Shown: positions 44,201-56,513 of the stretch, piece after piece
Position numbering within the stretch: the first letter of the stretch is position 1
Layout: every line of letters starts with the position of its first letter
Source of the DNA: Micropterus salmoides
Lineage: Eukaryota; Chordata; Actinopteri; Centrarchiformes; Centrarchidae
Length of the DNA: 64,000 bases
Direction of reading: 5' to 3'
Assembly (NCBI RefSeq): GCF_014851395.1
Contig: NW_024041373.1
Coordinates: 16,671,697 to 16,735,696, forward strand
Translations under genes and position numbers: made by a program
Notes under the pieces: generated by a model
Seen by the model: only the letters and a program-made list of their open reading frames with translations
What the model was told of the DNA's origin: nothing
Database searches by the model: none

Positions 44201-47200
44201 AACTTGGAAACAAATAAATAGTCATTAATACATAACAACACTTCTGTAGAGCTCCAAAGCAATGTTCAAATACATAAAGCTTTTCTTCAAGTTCTTGTTG
44301 TTCCAGTGCTGCATCAACTTTGCCTTGGACTCATGCTACTAAATTTGGTAATATTCCTTTGCAGTGACAGATTCAACTGCCAAGCTGTATTTTCTATGGC
44401 ACTGCATTTGCAGACCAGTACTGCATCAAGCCATTATATAAGCCCAAAATTAACATAGTATTTTAGCATAGTATTTTAGAGCAAATGTACCTAAAACTAC
44501 CAGCAGCACCTACCAGTTCACTGCTGAAAAATGTGTCTGCCAGTCATGTCTGTATGTTGCTCTTTTAGAGTGGACTCACTAATCAGTGAAGGTTAGACAG
44601 CATGGAGCCAATTAGGGCATTGCTACCATCTTAGATGTTTTCCACTCTTAGAAAACACCGAAAGGCCTGTTCTGCAGATGGTAAAGCGCCCGCAATTTCA
44701 TGTGTCTGTTGTAAGCTGAGACCCTATTTGACAGAGAACTCTCATCCTGTCTGTGTTTAGGAGGAAACCTCATTAGAGGACAATAGGAGATCGGGGATAA
44801 GACAGGTGACCACTTGATTGACTGTTGTTATAGCTGTTGCTGTTGTTGTTCCATGTGCTGCTGCTACTTGTTGAATTCACTGAGGGCATGGAAGAAACAA
44901 ATAAGCGGCGAAGAAGGGCTCATACTTTCAGTTTATTGACAGGGTCCAGAAAACCTTATTTATTAAACTCCAAAATGGCCCATAAAAAAAGACGTCATGA
45001 AATATGTACTAATATTAAATGTGGATCATTACATATACTACTAATACCAAGAATATTATTAAAATATGTAATGTTAGCATGACCTTCAGAGATGATTATC
45101 ACTTAAATTGCTCTATCCCTCTTTTTTTGTTATGAGTAATATCCTAAATAGCATATCTGTCAATGTAATTAATATCATGAGTAAGTGTTTTATCATCTTG
45201 TATGCTTTTATATTGAAGCATATGAAATAGTGGATGCAATAAGTGATAAGAAGGCTTTCAGTATGATTACAAGATGTATAATGTGTTATAATTAACGGGT
45301 TGTAGCTCTCACACATAACCTTTGGAGGCCCTTGTGGGTGGATTCTGTTCTTGAGGTTCTGTTCTTTGTTAAACACTTACATTTCTTTAAAACAGTGGAA
45401 AGAGTGAATTTTTTAAAGGGCTTCTGAATGGAAAAAGTGCTATCAAAGATGTCTCAAGGTCAAGTATCAGCCGTCAGTGGCAGTAATCTGCCAGGAAACA
45501 GTAGCAATGCGCCTACAAAAGGGAGGAAAGAAGCCAGCTGGCCATAATGGATATATATACAGTTTTACGTTAAAGATGTCATATTGTGCTTTTGGCTTTT
45601 TCCCGTTCCTTTATTGTGGAAAGGCCACCCCAAAGGGTGTTACCATCTCCTAAAGAAAACACTGCCCCTGAACTGCCTGAAAAGAGCTCGATTGTAGTCC
45701 AGCCTTTACTTCTGTAACCTATCTGCATTACTTTGTAACACATGTCATGATGCTCTCCTAACGGCTTGTCAGGCATGCCCTCAAACACACTGGTGGAGAA
45801 ACTGGCTTGTCAAGACCCGCCCTACTCTGCTTCTGATTGGCTAATAGTCCTTAAGTACTGCGCATGTGCAACTCCCAACAAAGATCGAGTAGAGGTGAAA
45901 TGCTTCACTCCGTGGCTTAAAAGGAGTGTTCATCACACAGTGTGAAGAGAGGTGCTGCAGCAATGTGCAGTATGACAAAAATATGGTGTTTAAAAAAACA
46001 AAAAACTATTTAAACCTGTTCTTAATATGCGTAGCATAATGTGACCAAACTGGAATTTTTTAAAATACTTAAAAATTGGCTTTGCAAATGTTTTATAAGG
46101 AAAGAAACCCATTCAATGCATTTGTTTGGACTGATGATACACACATATGCTTTGAATGTAATCACTGTGTCTATGTAAACTCCACAGGGTTAATCTTCTT
46201 ATTTCCACTAGCCAATGAGGTTAAAATGTATGGAGACAAGAAACAACATCAAACTCCACAACAATTTTTTGTTGCACAAGCTTAAAGAATGCAAAATGAA
46301 TTGTTAAGTTCTAATATGCACTTTTATGAATATCTTGTAGAATATCTCATAATAATGCGGCCTACCATGCTGCAATGTGGTCAAAACACATGCTGTATTA
46401 AAAAATGACATTTCGTTTTTTGGCTCTGTATTGAAGTGTGCAACTGAGAGTCTCCTGCAGCTGACGGAGCTCTGTTAGCGGAGAAATGAGCTCTGCCACA
46501 GGCTCCATGGTTAGAAGGTCCAGACAGGGAGGGAGCTTGGAGAGACACTATTACCTCCTGATTCATAGGTGTGGTAAGCAATGTCGACATATACCGAGCC
46601 TCAGATGGAATAGAAATCAATCATTGCCCTTAACACATGCATACTGTATATACACACACATACACACGCAGGCACACAAAGAGAGAGACAGACATACAAA
46701 ATTGTCCAGTGCCCTTGAACAAATGGAAGTCCAATTAGAGCAGTAATAGAAAATAGAGTCAATGTTCAGGGTATCGCTGAACAGATAGAGGTTGGTGGTT
46801 CTAAGCAACAAGAAAATCACTTTTAAGGAATGTCACAGTAACATTTAGCGCAAACATGACAGATAATTATTCTGAACAATTGAAAAGTATGACATACTCG
46901 AAGAGAGAAAGTTTTTTTTTTAAATATGTGAACCATATATATGTTTTTGTAATGTCTAAATATTTTAGTATGTTGGGCTGTAGTACAAAATGGTGGAAAC
47001 CAGCCTCAGGTGATTGCCCCATTGATGGCTATAGTACAATAAAAGCCGATGTCATTCTAGCATGTTGCTTTTTTTCATTCCACCTACTTTCTGATAAGAT
47101 AAAATGGTATGTAACCCGTTCTTGGGTACAAAGAATCAAAGACTGCAGGTAATGTATTTCTGTCCTTGGTGCGATAACCAATGCTTCTAAATTCTTTCCA

Positions 47201-50200
47201 TGTCAGCAGTAACACTGAAGGGCATTGTTTAATTTTTTTATTTTTTTTTTAATTGCTAAGATGCTGTGGTCGAAACTGAAGCCACTTTTTCAAAGCCAAA
47301 ACTCTTCACACAGTCTGCTCTACCATCATGCATCTTGGCCAAATAGTTAATGTCACCTCCAAAAGTCACTCAAACCCGCAAAACACTTCATACAAGTCTC
47401 AAAATAAACTTGTTCAACCAAAACGGTGGCAACAATTGTCACTCAGAAAGCATACGATCTCACTCATAACACACTGACCTACAAAACACTAACAACAGGA
47501 AGCATTACGTAAATATAATCAACTTTTATCTTTGAAATGTGACAGATTTTTTCATATAAATCAGTATTTCATATAGAATACAGTTGTTCTCAGTCATGTT
47601 GGTACATTTCTCAGATCAGAATTGAAATTCTACTTGTTCAACCTCCACATCATCTAGTCTCTTGTTCACATAGCAATTTCTTAGTCTTTTGAGAAATTGC
47701 AAATGCTTTGACACATTTATGGATATGATTATGTACAATTGTCTGCTGTTTCCTACATTATCAATTGCTTATGTCATGTTGATCACAATGTATTGGTATA
47801 TTAAATAGTCTATTTTTTTTCTGCATCACAATGACATGCTCTGTCAACAAATTACAGTGCATACAGTAAAAGCGTGTATCAACTGTGAATCCTGTCCAAA
47901 CCCTTGCAATGTATAACTCTGTACTGTTGAAATTCATGCTATACAGAAAAAGTGCAGCTTGTGCATTTTCAATCATTGTCATTCAAATCTTGCCATAGTT
48001 TACAAATACAAATAGTTTTGCAAATGTTAAGGATGATTCTAGAAATGTAACAAAGCGACTGAGAAAAACTGTAAGATGAACATATTTTCACTTTATTTAC
48101 TGTACTATAGTATATGTAACAAGAATGAATCAGAAATACCGAAATTTGCTTTAATATCCTTTTTTTCTATATCACTGCATTCAGTAATTGTGAAAAAAAA
48201 GTTCCTGAAATTTCAGTGCTGCAATACAGTTTTTTTCAGCTGTTTACAAAGTAAAAATGATACCTGAGACACTCTGACCAAAACCTGTAATTGGTGCACC
48301 AACCCCTTGAACCAATTCTGCTAAAATACAAGCACATTTCCTACTTTACACTCAGCTTGCAGTTTTACAGTAAAGCTACATTCAAAACACTACACACATT
48401 TCTCTATGCACATAGACGTAAACATAAAATGTTTGTAAATGTTCTGCTGTTCTATATATTTCTGTCTGATTACTGCAAAAATGCAGGACATTTGCAATCA
48501 TTCTGTTTTGAATGTGTTTCTGGACACAGTGTGTTAGCATCATGTTTTGCAGGTGGTGAAGTAGTAATGAAAAAAGAGATCATGGATTTTGGAGAAAGTG
48601 GTCACTGAATGCATTTTGTGTGAAAGCAATGAAGAATGATTCACAGTTTGGGCCACATACACTTCTGTTTCGCTGACTGTGTGAAGAGTTTTGATAAAGT
48701 GACTTCAGATTTGACCAATGCAGGTTAGCAATAGAAAAAACTGTAGTGAATGGAATGTGAAGCATTTCCTGTCAAGTCAGACCTAATTTTCATAGAAAAC
48801 AAGAATCTGAGCCTGAGGACGATCCCGTCCTCCCTGCGTGTTAGCTTAGCAACTGTAAGGATTGCAGTTTGCTAACCAACAACCTAGCTAATATTAGCTA
48901 CATTACTTGCTGTGCTGTATCATGTTATTTGTCATGGTATTGGATTTCTTCAGAATCACATACCCCACCTTTCACTGTAGTCTTTTCCCAGACACAGTGA
49001 TCTGTTAAATTTACATCTACATTAAAGTAATTAATTGTCTCTCATTTGTTTTCATGGTCTTAATGTCAGAGGACATAAATCCCTCTGTTGTCCGGTGTCT
49101 GTGGTGATTACATGGGCAATTATCTGCACTTGCAGTCAAATACAGTAGAAGCAAAGATCAGCAGAAGAGGCGACGAAGAAGCTTTTTGTCAGAGGCAGAG
49201 AGCAATGATTGACAGCTGCTCACCTTGTTTAAGGTGAATTATCAGACTTCAAAGACAGGAGCAGGGGTGATTGTTAGGTGCAAATGAATGAATTGATTGA
49301 CTGATGTGGTCGTCTCTCTGGGTTTCTAAGAGTAATGCAGAGTGCAAGAAAATTATGATATTGATTTTTGAGGTCTGAAACTGATCTGGTGCCATTTATT
49401 GCTCAGCCACATAGTGAAACCTGCAGTGAGTGTTATTTGGTTTGTTTTCCTGAATGTTAAAACTCCCAAGGCTTTCAGCTGGCAAACAACTGCATCTAGA
49501 GGGAACAGAGATGCTGACATACATTAGCTCATTTTCTAATTTTTACACCAGGAATGTTCTGATGAAAAACTTTCTTTTGGGCATTTTTTTTATATAGACT
49601 ACATCTTAAGTATGCCCTCATTTAAGCCACTGGCTGTCTATTATCTCCTGACAAGATGATAAAACTTGATGTTACGGACGACAAGTGCTGACCTTTCAAT
49701 CTCCCATCATTCCCTGCGTCATCTATTTTTATCCCAGACCACTGGGGCTTGAAATGTTGTATCAATGGAAGAGGTGAAGTACAGCATTGAATCAACAGGA
49801 CAGTACATTCAAGATTTTTTTTCTATTATTCTCCCTCCAGTCGTAGGGAAGTAATACTAATGCGGAGATGTGTCTTTATTTTGTCCTCTTTTGTTTGAGC
49901 AGGGGGACATGAAAGAATGTACATCTTAGACAGCGTGCGCTGCCAGGCTTACATTATGCTTTTTCATATCATTTTCTTATTGTTTCTCTTTGCTCGCTGA
50001 GGAGACATCACAATTGGGACAAAAAGCTTACTTGGAGTGCAGCCATTTTAAGGAATGAGTTATTTCCTGTTTGCAGACATTGTAGATGACATCTGTTTAG
50101 TTCTGCATCTACAAATCATCTAATCCTACTCTGGCCTGCAGTGCCCAGTAGGCCGTGTGGGGCTAATGTTGTTTTGGAGATGGACAGCCTCTCTAATGAC

Positions 50201-53200
50201 ACTGATGCTTTGTGATGATCAGACTGTGACATCGAATTTGTCAGTTGTCGGAGAGTTTAAACTTGTGGCTCATAGTTTGCTGGTACACAATGGTGAAATT
50301 TGTGATTTCCTTAAAATTATTTTGCACTTTATATACTCAGCCCCCTGAGCATAAACCTCAGCACATAAAAACTAGTCCATAGCTTACGTTATAACCATAG
50401 ACTGGTGGTATAACTCAGCATTTCATTGCCATTTCCCCAAAAATGTATTTACTGTAGCCTATAGTATGGCATATTTATATTGCCACATTAACTTTAGTAA
50501 AATAATTCTAAATAAATTATAAATAATCTACACGTGGACAAATAACTAGTACAAATTAGTGTATAAGTACAATACAGCAGTTTAAGAAATACAGAACCAA
50601 CATTTATCTTTTCATTAGATCCTTGTGCAAGAAATGTGGTTTACATTATTCTCTAATTTGTTAAGTTCTAACTCATCAATAATCACAACCATAAATGCCA
50701 GTTCAACATTTGAATGTTTACTGTAGCACCTCCACCGGTATTTGAGGTCCCGTCACAATCAGGCTGTGATTGGTGACCAAAAAGTGACATTTATGAGAAT
50801 ATCGACTTCATGAAAAGCTTAACATGTTTCAACAAAAGGCACCCGATAACATAGGCCTTAGCTTCCCGGCAAAATCCCTGGATACTGCTGATTCCTGCTT
50901 TTCTCTTCTTTTGGTGTGTCACACAAACGATCAGTATGGTAGGGTAGAATTTAAATTTTGAAGTCTGTTGTGTCATTATCTGACTCTGTATGTGCTCTGT
51001 TTGTGCCCTTTTGGAGCCAGTCTTTTTAATGTTTATGTAATGTTACTTGACAAAGGAAAAGCAGGCAGGCGAGAACAGTAACGAGTGAGTGTAGCGCAGT
51101 GGAGAGGGCTGAAAAGAGTACTGGCGGCTTGTGAGTGTAGAAGTGCCAATACTGTGTACCGCTGCGTACCAGCCCACTTCAAGCATTGCAGTATGGCAAA
51201 TGTGTTCACAGTATGTACTATACCACATGTGCCGGTTTGCCCTGCAGCTTCCCTGCCTCAGTAAATCACATTAGAGTGGTGATATGAAAATTGAGTTGAT
51301 AGTGTGGACATGTATGGGTGCTGTCCTGAACAGATTGCATTTTGGGCTGTACCTGTGTAATCCCTAAATCAAACACATGGCAGCCTAGGTAAGCCCTTAA
51401 CCTCGGGATCAACAAGCTTTGGCCCTTGGAGTCATCAGCCATCGTGTTAAATCATAATTCTCTTTATTTTTGCACTTTGTTCGCGATGTTCTGAAGTAAC
51501 TTTTTAGGGAACACGGGTTAGGAGAGGTATACGATAATTCGATCATAATAATATTGTGACACTAACTGTGGGGATTTCTGTATTGCAGAGATACAACACT
51601 CAAGTCACGTCACTTACGATGGCCTGATCATTATTAGCCAGTACCATTTGGCTCCCTTAGTTCTATATGGTTCAGTAGGCGTGACCTATACACAGAAATA
51701 ACAGCTTTCCTCCACATGGTGTTGTCAGATTCAGCCTTGCACCTGCTTGTTTGTTCACGCGCATGAGTATGTGAAGAGGCTCCTTATTCTTCCTCCCTCT
51801 TCCCTTTTGCTGTGACCCAGTGTAGATCTGTAACCCAGGGACACAGGGTAACTGTACCGGCATTAAAATAGCAAACATGGGGAACAGAGCATGTTATTAG
51901 ATTCACTAGTTTCACGTCTCCCTGGGTGTGGCTATAAATAGCCTCTCACACTGGAATAGAGTTTTCCCCAGCGATGCAGACGAAAGCCAGAGGAACAGCT
52001 GCGCTTAAGCCAAGTCCTGTTAGATCAGCGGAGTCACATGAGCATGTTCCTGTCTCTCTCTCTCTGGTCTTTTCTTTCTGTCTCTGTCTCCAGTCCCTCA
52101 TTCACCTCTAGTTTCTCTTGCTCCTAATCTGCCCCGCTATCTGTATTTCACAGACTTCTTTATGTCGCAGTCTTGCAGTATCTTTGTCTCTCTGTCACTG
52201 TCTTCTGTCTGTCTGTCTGTCTGCCTGCACTGTGTTTGCTCTGTTTCCTGTCTGTCTTGATGTCTTGTAATTTGTCTCTCTCTGACATTATCTCTGACCC
52301 CCTCGCTTTATCATCCTGTCATTCTATCTTCTTTCCTCCCTCTGACTCTTTGTCTGAGTGGGTGTCCTTCATCGTAGCCAGTAGCCTCTGTCTCTTTGTC
52401 CCTGTCCTGTATTCTCACTGTCAGTCCCTCTCTTTGTCTTTTTTTTCCTGTGTCATTTTTATCTGTATATTTCTTGCTCATTATTACCAGACCTCCCCTG
52501 TGTACTCTGCTAATTGGTACCATCCTAATATTAACAGTGTTCATCTTGTTATAAAAAGATTTCTTGAAGTAGGAAGATGAACTACATCCAGTTTTAAATA
52601 GAAATTTGGACAGGTGTTACATTTTTCATATTAATTACTTTTTTATTACTTAGAAACCTGCAAATAGAAAATACTGGACAGGCAAAAGAAAAGTCAAACA
52701 AGACCCAGTGCAAGTATACTATCCTAACTAGAATTTTTAGATTTTCATAATATGCATCTTAAAGTTACAATAATTACTGGCTGCACCAGTAATGGTAACA
52801 GCAAGTGCGGCTTAATACTAAAGCAAACGCTCTTTGAGCAGTTACTTTGTCAGAAATACAATAAAAAAACAACTGATGTGTCTATTTAATGCACACTAAC
52901 TTTTTAAAAATAAAGAAATCAGTCAATAATAATGCAAACGTCATCTGATTTCATGCTGCGCATGTCGTGAGTAGTTTTTCACACAACAGGGGACAGTATA
53001 GTTGTTTACCTTGCTGAGAAGTTGGAGGTGTGGAGTCTGTTGCCTGCAGCTCACTGTGGCCACTCCTTCCTGTTCCATTACTCCATACAATATTTAAAAG
53101 TCATCTGCTGACAAAAAAATGCTAAAAATGTTTGTCCTGTTGTGTAGAAGCATTTTTAATGAACAGTCACTGTCAGCTGTAATCTCAGTGACAAGACCCA

Positions 53201-56200
53201 CTTGCAAACTTTTAATGTGAACTAGCAGCAGTAGAAAATGTTTGGTTTGCATTACAGTAACTCTGATACGGCTGTGAGAGGCCAAACGGTAAATAATGAG
53301 GCGGATATTAATGAGATAAAATAAAATAACAGTAACTCTGAATTATGTGTGTCATTTCCTATGAATCCCTTGTGTGTAGACAATGAAAACCACTATATAG
53401 AGAGGTAATTACTGTATAAACATTGAATGGCTCTTGTTGAAAAATCCTGACTGTAAAAATATAAAAAACAGGGTTGATTTTATGAGCTTGGTTATAAACA
53501 CATTTACCGAGTCCTGCTGCTCCCTCGCTCCCCCTCTCCCTGCCTGTCTCTCTCTCTCTCTCTCTTTCTCTCTCAGTTTGACATCACAGGTGTGTATATA
53601 TAGCCAGCAGATGGATTCTCCCATGGCAGGCTGCTTCAGTGGTTCTCTGTCCCTCGGCTGAGGCCCACCGCCGGCCACTCAAATGAACTAGAAGCAATTC
53701 CTTGTTTACATTGTCTCTTCTGATCTGCCCAACCATCAGTTTATGACTGCATCCATTATTCATGTATTCCCCTCCACCACACACATGCTCACAGGCACAC
53801 ACAGTAAAACATCACTGCTGCTGAATGTATTCTTAAAGCCCCCATGTTCAGGTGTGAACCAGCTAGAGTTGATTAACCTGGCATCATATGAGGTCTACAC
53901 ACACTCTCTGAAAACCAATAGAAAAGAATGTTAAAGTTAAAATCTTCTTGATATATTGAAATCCTTACACAGCCCCTGCCTAACTATGCTGTAGTTTGCC
54001 TTTAAAAAAAAAACAACGAATTCATGAAGACATTGTTGTTTGCTGTTTTTCTGTGATGTGATGCAGCACTAGCAAACCTGTCAGTTAGCAGTATTTACTG
54101 TGAAACTGCTGTGACAGGATTTATGTCTGAAAGTATTTATGGGACGCTCTGGACGGAACAGTAGCAAGAAGAGCACTAGAAACAGGTACAGCTACTGTGA
54201 GACTTGACTTAGGTGACATACAGTAGTTCTAGTATATTCTTACTGTGGTAAGAAGTAACTGCTGACTACAGACCAGCACATACTATGCCACCACAACATG
54301 CCTGGAATGCTATCAAGTAGGTACACAGCCAATCTGAGTGAAACCTTAGACATCCCTGTGCACAGTAACCCGCATGCACACACACTTTGCTGAGTATTTG
54401 CTGCATGTGACAGGCGAGACGCATGCTGGCTACGTAGTCAAGTGAGTACTGAAGAAGTATGGGCCAGGGTGGTGGGTGTTTAAGAGTTTAAGAGAAGACA
54501 GAAACTTAGTCATGCATATATTCTCCACCTTCCAGGCAACAGGATATCATATAAGGTTTTGTGATAGGAGCATGGATTTGAAATGTAGATGTTGTTTACA
54601 TAAGCATCTTTTTAATTTAATCCCAAAATTTCAGAAGATCAGTCTACCTCCAGTAATGATAGCTGTCATTTATAATTAAACACTGATTCCATGTGACTTT
54701 CAAAGACGAAACTTAATGCTTCAAATCACACTCATGGGTACTGTAAATGTTTGTGAGTCTCCAAAGACTTAGCTATTTAATGAGTATATAAAGTATAAGT
54801 AACTGAATTATCCACCACAGTACTGAGAGACTCAACGGCAGAAGCAGATAATAATCTTATGACTAACTCAGGCTTTTTTAGGGCCAGTTTATTGGCATTG
54901 TTATGGGGTTGGAATCAAATTAGGAAAATGGCAGCTGTGCCCATGCCATATCATTGTGAAATGTAATCCAATTTGACCAGACAATCCTCTTGAAATGGAC
55001 AGAGCACTCTCTTGGGCTCATCTGTAATAGCATTGCTCTTTAGCCCTGCAGAAATACTCCTGTTGCAGTCTGTTTTGTTTTTAAGTTGCATACACTTCCA
55101 TACGGCATTGGTCACCCAGGTGGTTGCCTGGCCTACTGTTGGCATGTCTTTATTACTCAATAGTCTTCCTGGAACAAAATGTGTTGGGTGTAGCAACAAA
55201 AACAAACTGGCTGTAAACACAAATCTTTTTTTTCATTTACGTCATCGTATTTTGGATGTTATGGGGTCATCCAAACAAACTATAGCAGTGTGACATGTAC
55301 AGTACAGGGAAACAAATTTCACTTTGTTGACATAGCACATAATCTGCTTTGATGGCTACTTGTCGGATGTCACTGTGAAAGGGGACATTGTAAAGTGCTG
55401 CATGTGTACCCTGTGGTAATACGAGCTTGCCACCTTGGAAAGGAGCAATGGGCCGCCATCAAGAGGCTTGAAAGTTATTGCAATTCCAGGGATTCTCCAT
55501 GGAAACCATTTAGAGGGCCTAACCCCATGGTTTAATGAGGCTGAGAGTGATGCACACAAACACTTTACTCTCTTTGAGTGTCTTTGAGAATGTGCGTGTA
55601 ATGCATGCAATTGTAGGATTTTGTTTCTTCAAAGGCTGTAAAACACAGGGAAATCTATTCATTCCCTTTTTCTGGCAGAAGGTCAGGGAAGCTGAGTGCC
55701 TGCTTGTGTCAAATCAGGAGTAAGTGAATAGCTGGAGATGAACAGCTGCATGCAATGATGGTGCCAAGCAAAGCATGTAAATGAACTGTCATGAAACTCT
55801 ACTCACTCAGTCGGACACAGAAAGAAATGTTGAAAGGCGTGCGTGACAACAGCGGTCTTACTCTCTACCGAGGGGAACAATTAACTTAAATAGCCATATG
55901 TGCAAAACTGCAAGAGTGACTACAATTACATTCTGTCGTTATCTAACTCACGTGCACTCAAACATATTCAAACATATAGCAGATGGCTACAATCACAGGG
56001 GTTGTGGCATGTCTTGAATGTGGATGAGCATGCTCAGGATACATAAGCCATAGCCTTTGACTTAACAGGATAGTGTTTTACTGTAGAAGCTGATATGAGT
56101 AAATTGTTTTGATTATCTTCAACAAACTGGGTAATTCTTAGGGGTACCTACACATGGTTTCCTTTTGTAAGAGAAATTAATTTTCCCATTGCCAATAATT

Positions 56201-56513
56201 TATTTCTGTCCTCACTGTTAAATTACACTTTTGGTTTGTAGTAATTCCCCAAAATGTAGATTCTCCTTATACCTAAAGCAGGCATATTCCTGTTTTTTAT
56301 CTTTAATATGCTCCATTTCCTTACACAGACTATTATCCTTTCTTCCAGGAGGCTCAGAAGGTGAACAACCCCGCCAACAATCAGGCAGCAGACAGACCAA
56401 AGGGTGCTGATGAGAAGGAGGAGGTCCCAGCCAGCGAAGTGGGATGGATGACTTCAGTCAAAGACTGGGCTGGTGTCATGATCTCTGCTCAGACGCTCAC
56501 TGGCAGAGTTCTG
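22960..56513 (+). CDS. kcnma1: kcnma1, BK (Slo1) calcium-activated potassium channel alpha subunit, first two coding exons
   Basis: BK is the large-conductance K+ channel gated by voltage and Ca2+, active in neurons, smooth muscle and secretory cells. The two exons here encode 152 residues: an N-terminal tail, EVPCDNNGQRMWWAFLASSM opening S0 (about residues 58-79), the S0-S1 loop with CCHC, and EVGWMTSVKDWAGVMISAQT ending at GRVL just before S1. The stretch around S0 is almost identical to human KCNMA1, so the identification is secure. S1 to S6, the pore and the RCK domains lie beyond the right edge. The exons are phase 0 and separated by a 33,098-bp intron. The gene follows dlg5 on the same strand, as in human 10q22. 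Which teleost paralogue it is cannot be told. Confidence 0.97.
25426..25441 (+). other. G-run, possible G-quadruplex
   Basis: Eight G, one T, seven G on the + (transcribed-RNA sense) strand in kcnma1 intron 1. There are enough G triplets to fold as a quadruplex within the runs. Confidence 0.5.
26907..27219. mobile_element. hAT-like MITE, family B copy 1
   Basis: Begins AGAGCTGAAATGAATAGTCA and ends TAATCATTAGTTGCAGCT, so the ends are imperfect inverted repeats (AGCTGAAA / TTGCAGCT type). The interior has the AATTAATCATTTAAGT and GATGATAGTAAACAGAATATC blocks that I recognise from an abundant teleost non-autonomous hAT-like family. No coding sequence. The hAT assignment is from memory of the family. 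Confidence 0.65.
27955..28167 (+). mobile_element. LINE-like 3' tail fragment
   Basis: Ends with GGGATCATTAAAGTTTTATC followed by TTATCTAATTA, the typical 3' terminus of teleost L2/CR1-type LINEs (a short AT-rich repeat after ATTAAAGTTTTATCT). Upstream about 200 bases are T-rich UTR-like sequence. No reverse transcriptase remnant is present. The 5' limit is approximate. Confidence 0.5.
29118..29152. repeat. Tandem duplication, 18-bp unit
   Basis: CAGCACGCATGGCTGTAC occurs twice back to back, a recent-looking local duplication in kcnma1 intron 1. Confidence 0.9.
29171..29375. mobile_element. hAT-like MITE, family B copy 2 (truncated, opposite orientation)
   Basis: Starts AGGGCTGCAACTAATTCTTA, the inverse of the copy 1 end, and continues with ATTATCATTAGTCTGTAGATT and AATTGATGATTTATTTAGTC. 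The 3' part fades near TTAAATGATTAATCAATTTT. Same family as 26907-27219. Confidence 0.6.
30811..30839. repeat. Tandem duplication, 14-bp unit
   Basis: GCAGCCTACAAGCT occurs twice in direct succession. Confidence 0.85.
31653..31677. repeat. (CA)n microsatellite
   Basis: About 12 CA units in kcnma1 intron 1. Confidence 0.95.
32111..32131 (+). promoter_or_regulatory. Near-consensus RE1/NRSE (REST binding site)
   Basis: The 21 bases begin TTCAGCACCATGGA and continue GAGCTCA. Against the RE1 consensus as I know it (TTCAGCACCATGGACAGC followed by GCC), 18 of 21 positions match. Both half-sites are present with canonical spacing. It lies in intron 1 of kcnma1, a neuronal ion-channel gene of the kind REST represses. 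Function is inferred. Confidence 0.6.
37224..37262. repeat. (AAAT)n(AT)n simple repeat
   Basis: A run of A, then about five AAAT units, then about seven AT units. Confidence 0.95.
43156..43180. repeat. (GTGGA)5 pentanucleotide repeat
   Basis: Five exact GTGGA units followed by a purine-rich stretch of about 100 bases (AAAAAGAGGAGAGG and onward). Confidence 0.95.
45566..46040 (+). mobile_element. Interspersed repeat family A, copy 2
   Basis: Same orientation as the copy at 8990-9761 and sharing its main blocks. Its start, TTAAAGATGTCATATTGTGC, looks like the true 5' end. It lacks about 250 bases present in copy 1, including the sequence from AAACAGCGAGCTGC to GGCAACATGTAC, and most of the CRE palindrome. 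The 3' end is degraded after AAACCTGTTCTTAATATG. Confidence 0.65.
47245..48745. mobile_element. Inverted-repeat-bounded DNA element with a nested inner element
   Basis: The left arm reads AATTGCTAAGATGCTGTGGT and CTTCACACAGTCTGC. The right arm, reverse-complemented, reads TATTGCTAACCTGCATTGGT and CTTCACACAGTCAGC. The arms match over about 70 bases and enclose about 1.5 kb without any transposase ORF. The outer right end is CTGTA, suggesting a TA-flanked Tc1/mariner-type origin. A second, complete-looking element lies inside. Confidence 0.6.
47581..48071. mobile_element. Tc1/mariner-like MITE (491 bp) nested in the 47-48 kb element
   Basis: Ends are CAGTTGTTCTCAGTCATGTT and, reverse-complemented, CAGTTTTTCTCAGTCGCTTT, with matching GTACATTTCT/GTTACATTTCT further in. 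TA dinucleotides flank both ends (47579-47580 and 48072-48073), as expected for Tc1/mariner insertion. There is no ORF of note. A further TACAGTTTTTTTCAG sequence at 48227 suggests more related copies nearby. Confidence 0.6.
51924..52001 (+). promoter_or_regulatory. CACC-box / MEF2 / E-box cluster
   Basis: GGGTGTGGC (51924-51932, inverse CACC box) abuts CTATAAATAG (51932-51941), a full MEF2 consensus, and CAGCTG (51996-52001) is an E-box. This arrangement is typical of muscle enhancers. The MEF2 site could instead serve as a TATA box. Confidence 0.35.
52204..52226. repeat. (TCTG)n simple repeat in a pyrimidine-rich tract
   Basis: About five TCTG units inside a pyrimidine-biased stretch from about 52050 to 52500; the long ORF across it (52173-52580) reflects the bias, not coding. 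Confidence 0.85.
56349..56513 (+). CDS. kcnma1: kcnma1 coding exon 2 (S0-S1 loop)
   Basis: The acceptor is ctttcttccag and the donor GTTCTG|gtaggt. It has 55 codons, phase 0 on both sides. It encodes EAQKVNNPANNQAADR, a charged DEKEE stretch and the conserved GWMTSVKDWAGVMISAQT, ending at the same point as human exon 2 (GRVL). The N-terminal half of the exon is more variable than the rest, as expected for the cytosolic S0-S1 loop. Confidence 0.96.

Larger units (their letters stand above)
23251..56348 (+). other. kcnma1: kcnma1 intron 1 (33.1 kb)
   Basis: A very long first intron, as in other vertebrates. I searched it for exons and found none that could be supported; all ORFs are short and unconserved-looking. 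It contains the repeats and candidate regulatory sites listed separately. The stretches 23.3-25.4, 30-32, 32.2-42, 43.2-45.5, 48.8-51.9 and 52.6-56.3 kb otherwise look like unique, AT-rich intron. Confidence 0.85.

Noticed and set aside
52173..52580. 135-codon ORF
   Set aside because: It is a product of a pyrimidine-rich tract; residues are Leu/Ser/Cys-biased and there is no splice or promoter context.
53520..53661. Pyrimidine tract plus AG resembling an exon acceptor in kcnma1 intron 1
   Set aside because: The following sequence soon hits TATATAG stops in the needed frame and has no channel-like residues.
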